Origin: Bacillus sp. T33-2
Lineage (GTDB): Bacteria > Bacillota > Bacilli > Bacillales > Cytobacillaceae
Direction of reading: 5' to 3'
DNA: 64,000 nucleotides
Assembly: GCF_002860205.1 (NCBI RefSeq)
Contig: NZ_PGVB01000017.1
Span: 1 to 64,000 of the forward strand
Within the stretch, counting starts at the first letter, position 1; every line of letters starts with the position of its first letter. A model generated the notes under the pieces. It ran no database searches and was not told where the DNA came from. It saw nothing but the letters and a program-made list of their open reading frames with translations. This document shows, one piece after another, positions 18,491 to 26,816 of the stretch. The position numbers were made by a program, and so were the translations under genes.

Positions 18491-18659
18491 TTATTTGTCT
18501 ATTAAATTAGCATCCAGCAGTTCTTTATGCATTTTGCTGACCGCATCCTTCGCAGCCATTTCACCCATCATGGCCTGGAAGGCGTATTTCGTTACGATCT
18601 TCTCTGCGTCTGCCCAATCAGCAGTGGAAACTTCAACGGTTGAGTCATTTTCAATGCTG
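18491..18659 (-). pseudogene. Out-of-frame C-terminus of the solute-binding protein
   Basis: After the frame of the binding protein ends (KEAQH then stop) the neighbouring frame continues IENDSTVEVSTADWADAEKI, then VTKYAFQAMMGEMAAKDAVS, then KMHKELLDANLID. This is the normal C-terminal helix region of an MsmE/LipO-like binding protein. A single indel near 18655 separates it from the main frame. Confidence 0.85.
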
Positions 18660-19895
18660 TGCTTCTTTCGCTCCCGGGTATGTGCCGATCGGGTTTTCAA
18701 ATTTTGTGTTGTTCGGGAAAGGAGCCCCGTGATCCATTCCATGCTCTTTTCCTGTTTCAGTCAGTTCATACTTTCCGTTATTTACGGTGTAATCATGGTC
18801 TTTAATTCCGAGCGTTCCTAAAATATTGCCTTCTTCAGAATGCCAGAACTCTAAAAATTCCATCGCGGTGTCCGGCTGTTCTGCATTCACTGGTACGGCC
18901 CACAAACTTGGGTCGCCACGGCGCAGCATCTTTTTCCCGTCAGGGCTTTCGGCACCTGCAATACCTTTTGCTTCAAACGTTGTTTGAGGGTCTTCAGTTT
19001 GTTTAATGTTATTAAACAAGCCTACCCATGCATCCCAATATGTGACCATTCCCACACGGTCTGTCAGGAACAATTCTCTCATTTTTCCAGAATCATTCGT
19101 GGCAAAATTCGGATCCAGGATCCCGTCTTTATATAATTTCGCGAACCATTCATAAACTGGCACTGCTGCTTCCGTTGCATACGGAATCGTGCGTTTTCCG
19201 TCCTCTATTACATACCGGTATTTCACGCCCTCTGCACTCATGAACCCTTGAATATCATAAAGGCCTGCAGTGGATAAACCGTATGTGTCATTTTTGCCGT
19301 TTCCATCAGGATCTTTTTCTTTAAAAGCTTTTAGCACTTCATAAAACCCATCCAGCGTATCTGGCGCCTCGAGTCCGAGCTTGTCCATCCAATCCTGGCG
19401 AACCGTTGGCAGGGTTCCGCCTTCAAACTTGTTAAATACCCCATAAATCTTGTCATCCTCTGTCCGGACAAGATCCCATTCTTCCTCTGGAATCACGTCA
19501 GAGTCTGAAAGAATTTTAGATTTCTCCACTTGTTTTGTTAAATCTGTCAGGACACCTTGCTCCACCAAAACGTCCAGCATTGGCTTCGTTAAATAAACAA
19601 GGTCAAATTTTTCACCCGAAGACATGGATGCCAGCAATTTTTGATCATAATCTGCAGGCGGTTTTTCCATTTCCACTTTAATGCCTGTCAATCTCTCAAT
19701 TTCTTCTTCAAATTTCTGATGCTCTTCAGGATCCTTCCCGCCAACTACATTTGTCAAAATACGAAGTGTCTTTTCTTCTTTGTTGGTGGCAGCTGCTTTT
19801 TCAGACTCTTCGTTTGAACTGCAGCCTGACAAAAGGATGCTGCCAGCAAGACCTAACGTCATGATTTTATGGACATAGCTAGATTTTGATTTCAT
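18651..19895 (-). CDS. Extracellular solute-binding lipoprotein, C-terminally frameshifted
   Basis: 414 residues as read. The N-terminal lipoprotein signal ends in LAGSILLSGC, and the Cys (about residue 25) would be lipidated. The body is a type 1 periplasmic-binding fold of the sugar/oligosaccharide class (RILTNVVGGKDPEEHQKFEE near 45, GDPSLWAVPVNAEQPDTAME near 332). The frame stops early at 18651, and about 53 further family-like residues lie in the next frame (to 18491). The protein is therefore truncated, or the sequence has an indel error. It is the first transport gene after the regulator and overlaps it by one base (TAATG). Confidence 0.88.
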   Translation of the reverse strand: MKSKSSYVHKIMTLGLAGSILLSGCSSNEESEKAAATNKEEKTLRILTNVVGGKDPEEHQKFEEEIERLTGIKVEMEKPPADYDQKLLASMSSGEKFDLVYLTKPMLDVLVEQGVLTDLTKQVEKSKILSDSDVIPEEEWDLVRTEDDKIYGVFNKFEGGTLPTVRQDWMDKLGLEAPDTLDGFYEVLKAFKEKDPDGNGKNDTYGLSTAGLYDIQGFMSAEGVKYRYVIEDGKRTIPYATEAAVPVYEWFAKLYKDGILDPNFATNDSGKMRELFLTDRVGMVTYWDAWVGLFNNIKQTEDPQTTFEAKGIAGAESPDGKKMLRRGDPSLWAVPVNAEQPDTAMEFLEFWHSEEGNILGTLGIKDHDYTVNNGKYELTETGKEHGMDHGAPFPNNTKFENPIGTYPGAKEAQH

Positions 19896-20941
19896 TATTT
19901 ATCGCTCCTTGCTTTAGATTTAGAAGTGGCCACTGATGTTGATTCTCTGTAATTGAGATCTGCCGGGATAATAATTTTTTTCACAAGCTTCTTGTCTGAA
20001 TCGATTTGATCAATCAATAATTTGGCAGCTTCCGACCCTAAAAGCTCAGCATTGAGTTTTACACTTGATAAAGGAGGGATCAGTTCACTTTGAAAAATAG
20101 AATCATCACTGAACGCAAAAACAGACAACTGTTCAGGAATGGCAAGGCTTAGCATTTTGGCAGCCCGGTACACACCGAGTGCCATCTTATCTGTATCAAC
20201 AATAATTGCAGTTATGTATGGATGCTGCTGTAGCATTTCCAAGGTTGAATTGAAGCCAAAATCAACGGAAGTGTCTATGCCGTTATGATATAAAATAAAA
20301 CCTGCTTCATATTCTTTTTTATGATCCATATGTGCCCATTTGAAACCGGCCTCACGGTCAATGGAAACTGTCCGTTCCCTTGGCGCATTGAGGAACATGA
20401 TATTTTCATGCCCGTTATCCAGAAGGCTGGATGCCACTTCATAAGCAATTCCAATATTGTCATTGTCCACATAGCTCGTTGCATGTTCATAAGCAGGGGG
20501 CGGTTTGCCGATAATGACAGTTGGCATCGCTTTAATCGCCTCTCTGCTCAATCTCGGATCTTCATATGATGGATCCATGATGATTTCCCCGTCCACTGGG
20601 ATCGATACTTGGTTTTGAATTTCAGGCTGATGCTGCTGAGAGAGAGTATTCACAAGAAGCTGATAGCCCATTTCATGACATTCATGAAGCACGCCATTTA
20701 ATAAGGACAAATGAAACTGGCTGAACTTAATCTTTTCCGCCTGCATCTTCAAACCGATGATTTTCGTTTCCTTCATCGTGAGGGACCGTGCAAAATAATT
20801 GGGCTTATAGTTTAACTCCTTCGCGATTTGTAAAACTCGTTCGGATACTTCCTTGCTTATGGGCCGTTTTTTGCTAAACACATTCGAAACTGTACTTTTC
20901 GAAACACCAGCAGCTTCTGCAACTTCCTTTATGGTTGCCAA
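19895..20941 (-). CDS. LacI family transcriptional regulator
   Basis: 348 residues. The N-terminal helix-turn-helix reads TIKEVAEAAGVSKSTVSNVF (3-22), followed by the hinge helix YKPNYFARSL near 46 and a periplasmic-binding-type ligand domain (about 60-340). It heads the ABC/PHP/MFS operon and is transcribed with it. Two AAACCGGTTT palindromes upstream (20971-20980 and 21099-21108) fit LacI-family operators, whose usual centre is a CG step, so the operon is probably autoregulated and induced by its transport substrate. Confidence 0.94.
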   Translation of the reverse strand: MATIKEVAEAAGVSKSTVSNVFSKKRPISKEVSERVLQIAKELNYKPNYFARSLTMKETKIIGLKMQAEKIKFSQFHLSLLNGVLHECHEMGYQLLVNTLSQQHQPEIQNQVSIPVDGEIIMDPSYEDPRLSREAIKAMPTVIIGKPPPAYEHATSYVDNDNIGIAYEVASSLLDNGHENIMFLNAPRERTVSIDREAGFKWAHMDHKKEYEAGFILYHNGIDTSVDFGFNSTLEMLQQHPYITAIIVDTDKMALGVYRAAKMLSLAIPEQLSVFAFSDDSIFQSELIPPLSSVKLNAELLGSEAAKLLIDQIDSDKKLVKKIIIPADLNYRESTSVATSKSKARSDK

Positions 20942-20970
20942 AGCCCTCCCTCCCTTACAGGTTACATATT

Positions 20971-20980
20971 AAACCGGTTT
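20971..20980. promoter_or_regulatory. LacI-type operator, proximal
   Basis: The perfect palindrome AAACCGGTTT lies 30 bases upstream of the lacI-like start codon. Confidence 0.75.
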
Positions 20981-21098
20981 TATTAAGCTAAAGCCGGAAT
21001 GCCCATAACTTACGGTAAAAATTGTAGGCATTTTGTAAATTTCGATTAAGTTTCATAAATTTTTGCATAGCTTTGTCGAATCGGGAGGCAGTTTGGTA

Positions 21099-21108
21099 AA
21101 ACCGGTTT
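21099..21108. promoter_or_regulatory. LacI-type operator, distal
   Basis: A second identical AAACCGGTTT, 128 bp centre to centre from the first, in the 310-base gap 20942-21251. The spacing would permit DNA looping. The remaining gap holds no gene. Confidence 0.7.
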
Positions 21109-21251
21109 CATGACTTTGAAAATTTGAAAACGGAAGAGACCAGGCTCTCCAGCTGTTCCAATATATTCTTCCAACATATCGCCCGGTTTTTTACACGGTG
21201 GGAAAAATAGCTGATATAATACGATTAGTTTAAAGCTTGGGGGGAAATGTT

Positions 21252-21989
21252 TTGAACAGACAAGAGAAAATAGATAGAATTGCCAGGGAAAGGCTAGCAC
21301 TGGAAAACAGTATTAATTCTCTCATTAAGGACAGGATCAGCCATATACAAATCGCGAGTCCAGAATTAATGCCGTACGGCTGGAGGAAGTCCGGCAAAGG
21401 CAGGACAGTGTGGAGAATCATCGAGGAAGTGATTAGCCAGAACCTCGAGATGTATGGCAGTGAATATGGCTTTGAAAAAGTGGTTCCTGCTGACTCAGAG
21501 GTTGGGGTTTATGATTTTGAGTTTGAACTTGAAGCCGGTTTTAACTCGTTTGTAAACATCAAATCTGCCGTATTTGGCGGCCGTGTGAATAAGGATGATG
21601 TTTCAAAGGCGGATGGCTTGATCAATTTTATTGAAAATAATCCTTCTGTCAATTTATATGTGGCCACCTTCTTGATCAAGTTCAATCCTGACATGAAGGT
21701 TGAGCTGTTGAAATGCATTGTGTGCCCGACAGCCTGGATACCTGATGTTTATGTCAATCCAAGCAATAACGGGAATCTTCAGTCAGCCAAGTTTAAAAAT
21801 GTGGACGAAATGGTCCAAAGAACCAATGAAGAATTCCTGGAATTGCTGAAAAAGGAAAATAAAATTGCCAAGCTTGGCGGCAGGACAAAAATTAAAAAGA
21901 CAATTGCTGACAAACTTGAAGATGGCGAATATATTGCCGAAATTGCGGAATTGCTCGGCGTTAAAATAGAGGATTTATTAGAGATTTAA
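21252..21989 (+). CDS. Putative type II restriction endonuclease
   Basis: 245 residues from TTG 21252, preceded by GGGGGGA. I do not recognise the exact family. The core reads GVYDFEFELEAGFNSFVNIK (about residues 84-103), which looks like a PD-(D/E)xK nuclease strand pair with Asp in YDFE and NIK in place of (D/E)xK. The C-terminus has a helical EIAELLGVKIEDLLEI segment. The main support for a restriction role is context: it converges tail to tail on a DNA adenine methyltransferase gene 43 bases away, and no other gene intervenes. Cleavage specificity cannot be read from sequence. Confidence 0.6.
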   Translation: MNRQEKIDRIARERLALENSINSLIKDRISHIQIASPELMPYGWRKSGKGRTVWRIIEEVISQNLEMYGSEYGFEKVVPADSEVGVYDFEFELEAGFNSFVNIKSAVFGGRVNKDDVSKADGLINFIENNPSVNLYVATFLIKFNPDMKVELLKCIVCPTAWIPDVYVNPSNNGNLQSAKFKNVDEMVQRTNEEFLELLKKENKIAKLGGRTKIKKTIADKLEDGEYIAEIAELLGVKIEDLLEI

Positions 21990-21996
21990 TACGACG

Positions 21997-22026
21997 AAAC
22001 CCCAAAAGATTTTCCTTTTGGGGTTT
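21997..22026. terminator. Bidirectional terminator of the R-M pair
   Basis: AAACCCCAAAAG-ATTTTC-CTTTTGGGGTTT is a perfect 12-bp stem with A/T-rich flanks on both sides, between two convergent stop codons. Confidence 0.92.
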
Positions 22027-22032
22027 TCTTGT

Positions 22033-23565
22033 TTAAGTATTTTTAATTAGATTCAATGTGAAATTTTTAATCATCAAATTGGTCTTTTCGGTTATTCCAG
22101 CTATGTTGTTCACCAAAGCATTTATCTCTTCCAGCACATGATCATAAGATTCCTTATTCTTCGCATGCTCGTAAGCCTTTAAAGCGAGATTTCCCAAAAG
22201 GATTTTTTCTCCCTCATTTACATTGATTAATGGAATCCGTGATACATAACCTGAAGTGATCATATTGGATCGAATCAAAATTCCTCTTACCAAATAAGTC
22301 ACCAATCCTGAATTAAGATAGGCCAATAACCACCAGGCATCTGTGTCCTCACAAATGATATTGGCATTGACCCCGTACGTGGAGCCCTCCGGCAGCCGAC
22401 TCGCGGTAAACTCTACTCCCATTGAAGAGCAGGTAATTCCAGGTTTATATAAGAGCTGCTTGTTCCTGACCATGAAGTTTTTAATCTCACTGTCAAATTT
22501 CAGGAAATCCTTGTGCAAAAACAGATTGTTTTCCGTAAAAAATCTATTTTTACCTGGATTTTTATAAAATGGTATCATGAACGGGTCCGCTTTTACTTTC
22601 GACAGGTATAATTCATCCTTGCCTGTCGAGATCCCTGTTACACATTTAAACCGTTCTCCCAGCCGGTCATTGGCAAAAAGCAGCTTTATATCATCCGGAC
22701 ATTCAATAATGAACTCATTATTATCTTTTTCATTGGATAATATGATATCGGATAACTGGTAGCCCTTGCTGTTTCCTGTTTCAAAATCTACAAGTTGTTT
22801 CTCTAACTGAATTTGAAAATCCGCTTTTGACAATGGACGGTTGCTGACGAAAACTTCCCCTTGATATTGTTTTCCTTTTTGCAAAATCAATATGCTGGTT
22901 CTTACGTCTGCTGCCTGGTCATGGAATAAGTCGTTGGAGCACATGGTCACTTCATGAATGGTGCATTCATTTAATATTTTCTTCCTGAGGTCTGCATGTG
23001 CTTTCGATGTAAAAAAGGAGTCGTACGTAATCAGGCCGATCAATGCGCCTTCCTTTGCCACATCAATGATTGCCGATATGAACATGCTGTACATATTATG
23101 AACACCCACATCAGCAAACAGCTGTTGCAGCTGTTTCTTGTTATCCCTGATATAGTTGACTTCATGGCAATTATAGGGTGGATTGGCTATATAGTAATCG
23201 TAATCCAGTTCACTTGTTCTTTCTTGATCATCGAGGCCAACCAAGTCCTCAAAGGAAATTTGCACATCATTTCCGTAAGCCTTAATTTCACGGTAGTATT
23301 CAATAAAGTCTCTTTGACTGAAATTAGATCTGTAATCTTCTTTATATTTAAACACATCTATCCCATCAACCATTTTGCCCCGGTTGAAAAACTCTTCCAG
23401 CAATTCCTCTTTTCCAACGCAAGGGTCTAAAACTTTATTTCCGTCGGGATTGATCATCAATAGACGTTTACCAATATATTTCGAAATAAAATCAGGGGTG
23501 AAATAATAACCTAGCTCCCGCCTGTCTATATTATCCTGTTCCACAACTTTCAGGTGCCTGCCCAA
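22033..23565 (-). CDS. N6-adenine DNA methyltransferase
   Basis: 510 residues. The S-adenosylmethionine-binding motif I is KVLDPCVGKEEL (about 44-55), and the catalytic motif IV is YIANPPYNC (NPPY 128-131), giving the gamma-type motif order of Eco57I/TaqI-like enzymes. The C-terminal half (about 290-480) is a target-recognition region. It has an intact frame and starts behind GGAGGAGATAGA. Facing it is the putative restriction enzyme. The pair looks like a complete type II system rather than an orphan methylase. Confidence 0.9.
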   Translation of the reverse strand: MGRHLKVVEQDNIDRRELGYYFTPDFISKYIGKRLLMINPDGNKVLDPCVGKEELLEEFFNRGKMVDGIDVFKYKEDYRSNFSQRDFIEYYREIKAYGNDVQISFEDLVGLDDQERTSELDYDYYIANPPYNCHEVNYIRDNKKQLQQLFADVGVHNMYSMFISAIIDVAKEGALIGLITYDSFFTSKAHADLRKKILNECTIHEVTMCSNDLFHDQAADVRTSILILQKGKQYQGEVFVSNRPLSKADFQIQLEKQLVDFETGNSKGYQLSDIILSNEKDNNEFIIECPDDIKLLFANDRLGERFKCVTGISTGKDELYLSKVKADPFMIPFYKNPGKNRFFTENNLFLHKDFLKFDSEIKNFMVRNKQLLYKPGITCSSMGVEFTASRLPEGSTYGVNANIICEDTDAWWLLAYLNSGLVTYLVRGILIRSNMITSGYVSRIPLINVNEGEKILLGNLALKAYEHAKNKESYDHVLEEINALVNNIAGITEKTNLMIKNFTLNLIKNT

Positions 23566-23648
23566 TTCTATCTCCTCCTACTGAAAATTATATTATACTA
23601 CAAAGCAGGTGACTATAAAGGGGTTGTCGAATTTTGGAGATTAAAAAC

Positions 23649-23800
23649 AACCAGTGTTTATTTACTAACAACTGGTTGTTTTGCAGAAAGCTTTCTAATC
23701 GGAACAATGGCGGTCAGCAAGAACTGCCCCTCAATCTCTTTGCTTACACTCCCCCCAGCTGATCTTTGTTCAACTTGTCTATGAAACTTAATTATGTTTC
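23649..23800. repeat. Cassette leader repeat A
   Basis: Begins with a hairpin, AACCAGT...ACTGGTT, and continues TTTTGCAGAAAGCTTTCTAA. It matches 24801-24945 over about 150 bases, down to a shared CTATGAAACTTAATTA. It lies just upstream of the small gene at 23875. The 23566-23874 gap holds nothing else apart from a TATAAT box near 23840. Confidence 0.8.
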
Positions 23801-23874
23801 AATTATTGACTAGTCCCAAATACTCACTTAACATGGTATATAATACCTATTTTAATAGTGGGTGAGGTGTAAAC

Positions 23875-24246
23875 TTGAAAATAGAAAGTGTAACGACTCT
23901 TATCAACAAAGTAGTCCTTGAGGAAAAGTACAATATAGCACGGGAGTTAATTGAGCGAGACTGGGAACGCCTAATCGAATATAAAAATTACCAAGTGTTA
24001 AATGGTGAGGCGAAACAATTCCTCAAATTTATCAAGGAAGAAAAAGAGAATGCTGCTAATTTTTCTTTAACCCACACCGAAAAGAAAATTCTTAATTTAC
24101 TCAACCAGACTATCCGTGATATGAATCTGCGTTATGCCAAACGCTTATTTGAACAACACCAAGAACTGATATACAAGCCTACTGGGCAAAGTTGGCTGAC
24201 CTCGGAAGCGCGGTATATATGTGATGTGTGGAATAAACATAAATGA
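23875..24246 (+). CDS. Small helical protein of unknown function (cassette gene A)
   Basis: 123 residues, TTG start with GAGGTG seven bases upstream. I do not recognise the family. It is predicted to be all-helical and soluble: VTTLINKVVLEEKYNIAREL, then a long charged helix to about 60, then LTHTEKKILNLLNQTIRDMN (about 65-84), and it ends WLTSEARYICDVWNKHK. It has its own terminator at 24246-24273. It is flanked by the leader repeat upstream and by a duplicated dnaB tail downstream, so it behaves like cargo of a cassette. Confidence 0.75.
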   Translation: MKIESVTTLINKVVLEEKYNIARELIERDWERLIEYKNYQVLNGEAKQFLKFIKEEKENAANFSLTHTEKKILNLLNQTIRDMNLRYAKRLFEQHQELIYKPTGQSWLTSEARYICDVWNKHK

Positions 24247-24273
24247 GGCAGTTCAAAAACAACTGCCTATTAA
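24246..24273 (+). terminator. Terminator of cassette gene A
   Basis: AGGCAGTT-CAAAAAC-AACTGCCT followed by an A/T-rich tract ending in TTTT. Confidence 0.75.
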
Positions 24274-24343
24274 TTCTTTTGTTAATTAAAACCGGCAGAG
24301 CCTGCAGGACAGCTTTGCATCGATACGCTTTCATAACACAATG

Positions 24344-24373
24344 AAAAACGGCAGGTAGCCACGGTCCTGCCGT
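24344..24373 (-). terminator. Terminator copy after the dnaB fragment
   Basis: ACGGCAGG...CCTGCCGT with TTTTT on the minus strand. It is nearly identical to the terminator after the complete dnaB gene (25466-25495). Confidence 0.85.
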
Positions 24374-24389
24374 CTCTTATCATCCACTA

Positions 24390-24804
24390 CTACATCCCCA
24401 GATCGGCAAACTTTCCATATTCCTTATTAAAAGAAAGCTCTACTGTCCCGACCGGCCAATTCCTCTGCTTTGCGACAAGATATCGATCGTATTTTTTGAT
24501 TCGGCTTCCTTGTCATAGTAATCGTCCCGGTAGAGGAAGGCAATCACATCAGAATCCTGTTCTATTTGGCCCGATTCCCTTAAATCGCTCAGCATCGGCC
24601 GTTTATCCTGCCGGCTTTCCACGCCGCGGCTCAGCTGGGACAAGGCAATGACCACTACATTCAGCTCCCTCGCCATATGCTTCAATGACCGGCTGATTTC
24701 ACTGATTTCCGCCTGGCGGTTTTGTTTGTGCCTGGGGTCACCGACAATTAATTGCAGATAATCAATCACTACGAGAATCCTTGTCCCATCTCCGTACTCC
24801 CCAC
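24390..24804 (-). pseudogene. Duplicated 3' fragment of the dnaB-like helicase gene
   Basis: The minus strand reads [20 protein letters not shown] and onward, almost identical to the last ~135 codons of the full helicase gene at 25.5-26.8 kb, including the downstream terminator. A one-base deletion near 24479 shifts the frame ([11 protein letters not shown] instead of NTIDIIVAKQRNG). Homology begins abruptly at the EY codons (about 24804), exactly where the hairpin of leader repeat B begins. It lacks the Walker A half and cannot be functional. Confidence 0.93.
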
Positions 24805-24946
24805 CAGTGTTCATTTCCTAACAACTGGTGGTTTTGCAGAAAGCTTTATAATCGGAACAGTTACGGAGAGCAAGAGTAACTGCCTTTGGACTGCATTGCT
24901 TATCTCAACGCCAACACAATTTGCTCATCCTTCTATGAAACTTAAT
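24801..24946. repeat. Cassette leader repeat B
   Basis: Homologous to 23649-23800. It begins with the hairpin CCACCAGTG...AACTGGTGG, continues TTTTGCAGAAAGCTTTATAA and ends at CTATGAAACTTAATTA. Its first base abuts the broken end of the dnaB fragment. Confidence 0.8.
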
Positions 24947-25006
24947 TACTCTTGTGTTTGTTATGCTTTCCCATATACTAAAATTAAAAAGTGTGGGGTA
25001 TTCCAT

Positions 25007-25381
25007 ATGAAAAATGCTAGAAAAATTTATGTGGCTTTTTTTACAGCTGTTATTTTTACTTTTGGATTTTTTCTAATTTTTCTTCGAAATATGTTTATCA
25101 CCCTCTCATTTAACGATTTCTCGAGTTTTATCATTGTATTTATCTATTCGTTGGTAGGTAATGTACTATACGGATTACCAGTTTCTTTATTAGCAGACTT
25201 TGTTTCACAGAAGTTTAAAAAAATACGGATCTTGGTATCCGGTTTGATTCATATAGGTCTTGGCTCAATTACATACTTTATTTTCCCTCATTTTTTTGCA
25301 TATTTTATTATGATGTGTTCTATTATCTTTTTTGTTCTTGATGAAATAACAAGAAGAAAAAGTAAGAGTGAAACACAATAA
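25007..25381 (+). CDS. Small four-helix membrane protein, UPF0715-like (cassette gene B)
   Basis: 124 residues from ATG 25007, with GGGGT upstream; the longer open frame to 24752 runs through the repeat and is not coding. Four membrane helices are predicted: FFTAVIFTFGFFLIFL, FIIVFIYSLVGNVLYGLPVS, RILVSGLIHIGLGSITYFIF and YFIMMCSIIFFVLDEI. The order and the VLDEITRR-type end resemble UPF0715 proteins of Bacillus, whose function is unknown. It occupies the same slot as gene A in an otherwise matching cassette. Confidence 0.75.
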   Translation: MKNARKIYVAFFTAVIFTFGFFLIFLRNMFITLSFNDFSSFIIVFIYSLVGNVLYGLPVSLLADFVSQKFKKIRILVSGLIHIGLGSITYFIFPHFFAYFIMMCSIIFFVLDEITRRKSKSETQ

Positions 25382-25465
25382 TTCTTTTGTCATTTGAAAA
25401 CCGACTGGGAGTTGTAGTATTTATAAACAGGGCAGATATGAAACGAATGGCTGTATAACACAATC

Positions 25466-25495
25466 AAAAACGGCAGGCAGCCGCGGTCCTGCCGT
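25466..25495 (-). terminator. Terminator of the replication module
   Basis: On the minus strand ACGGCAGG-10 bases-CCTGCCGT is followed by TTTTTG, 17 bases after the dnaB stop. Confidence 0.9.
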
Positions 25496-25511
25496 CTCTT
25501 ATCATCCACTA

Positions 25512-26816
25512 CTACACCCCCAGATCGGCAAACTTTCCATATTCCTTATTAAAAGAAAGCTCTACTGTCCCGACCGGCCCGTTCCTCTGCTTTGCGACAA
25601 TGATATCGATCGTATTTTTTGATTCGGCTTCCTTGTCATAGTAATCATCCCGGTAGAGGAAGGCAATCACATCAGAATCCTGTTCAATCTGGCCTGATTC
25701 CCGTAAATCGCTCAGCATCGGCCGTTTATCCTGCCGGCTTTCCACTCCGCGGCTCAGCTGGGACAAGGCAATGACCACTACATTAAGCTCCCTCGCCATA
25801 TGCTTCAATGATCGGCTGATCTCACTGATTTCCGCCTGCCGGTTTTGTTTATGCCTCGGATCCCCGACGATCAATTGAAGATAATCAATCACGACGAGAA
25901 ATCTTGTTCCCTCCGCGTACTCCCTTTTCATTTTTCGTACCTTTGACCAAATATAGTTGACATCCATTCCAGGCCTGTCAAAAATATGGAGGTTATGATG
26001 TGAGATCTCCCCCATCGCACTATACAGATGGCGCCAATCCTCATCAGCAAAAAATCGCCTGGGATTCCTCATCTTTGTACTGTCAATGTTCCCTCTAAAA
26101 CCGGCCGCCCTTTTCACGAGCTGGTTTTTTGACATTTCCAGCGAAAAAATAACACTCACATCGTGTTCCGAAGCGTTAAGTGCGATATTCAGGGCAAAAG
26201 CGGTTTTTCCCATGCTCGGCCGGGCCCCAATGACAATCAAGTCAGATTCCTGAAACCCTCCTGTCAGCCTGTCCAGTTTTTTGAAGCCTGAAGGAACGCC
26301 TGAAATCTCACCGCTATCCTTTTCACAATCATTGTACAAATCTACTAAACATGACTTGATATCACCAAGTTCATCGTCCCCGTTTGCACCTTCTATCTCC
26401 ATCAGATTGTGGATGCCATCGCTGATCGTTTTTCTGATATCCTCAGCACGGGCAACCTCATCCATGATCCTTCCGGCTACTTCCTTCGCCCTCCGTTTTT
26501 GGTAATACTCCCTGACGATGTCCTGATAATACTTGAAATTTGCAGTGGTCGGCACGCTCCCCGCCAATTCCGTTATGTATGATATCCCGCCAATACTCTC
26601 AAGATTCTGTTCCCCAACTTCCTCCACCACAGAGATGACGTCAATTGGCCTGCCTTTTTCATCAAGCCGCTTCATTGTTGAAAGAAGCCTTTGTAATTTC
26701 GGCAAGTAAAGCTGCTCTGGGCGAATGTTACAATCCTTTATCAAACCTTCTTCGAGAAATAGCGCGCCAACCAAAGCCTCTTCCGCTTCCTGATTAAATT
26801 GCCACTGTTCCATCAT
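25512..26816 (-). CDS. Phage-type replicative DNA helicase, DnaB family
   Basis: 434 residues from ATG 26816 (GAAGG eight bases upstream; a GTG three bases earlier is possible). An N-terminal DnaB_N domain (about 5-105; EEALVGALFLEE) precedes a RecA-like core with Walker A GARPSMGKTAFALN near 200, Walker [14 protein letters not shown] near 315, and the H4/arginine region [20 protein letters not shown] near 368. It is the third gene of a phage-type replication module, overlapping the loader gene by one base. A partial, shifted copy of its 3' end lies at 24.4-24.8 kb. It is probably a second helicase beside a chromosomal one outside the window. Confidence 0.93.
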   Translation of the reverse strand: MMEQWQFNQEAEEALVGALFLEEGLIKDCNIRPEQLYLPKLQRLLSTMKRLDEKGRPIDVISVVEEVGEQNLESIGGISYITELAGSVPTTANFKYYQDIVREYYQKRRAKEVAGRIMDEVARAEDIRKTISDGIHNLMEIEGANGDDELGDIKSCLVDLYNDCEKDSGEISGVPSGFKKLDRLTGGFQESDLIVIGARPSMGKTAFALNIALNASEHDVSVIFSLEMSKNQLVKRAAGFRGNIDSTKMRNPRRFFADEDWRHLYSAMGEISHHNLHIFDRPGMDVNYIWSKVRKMKREYAEGTRFLVVIDYLQLIVGDPRHKQNRQAEISEISRSLKHMARELNVVVIALSQLSRGVESRQDKRPMLSDLRESGQIEQDSDVIAFLYRDDYYDKEAESKNTIDIIVAKQRNGPVGTVELSFNKEYGKFADLGV

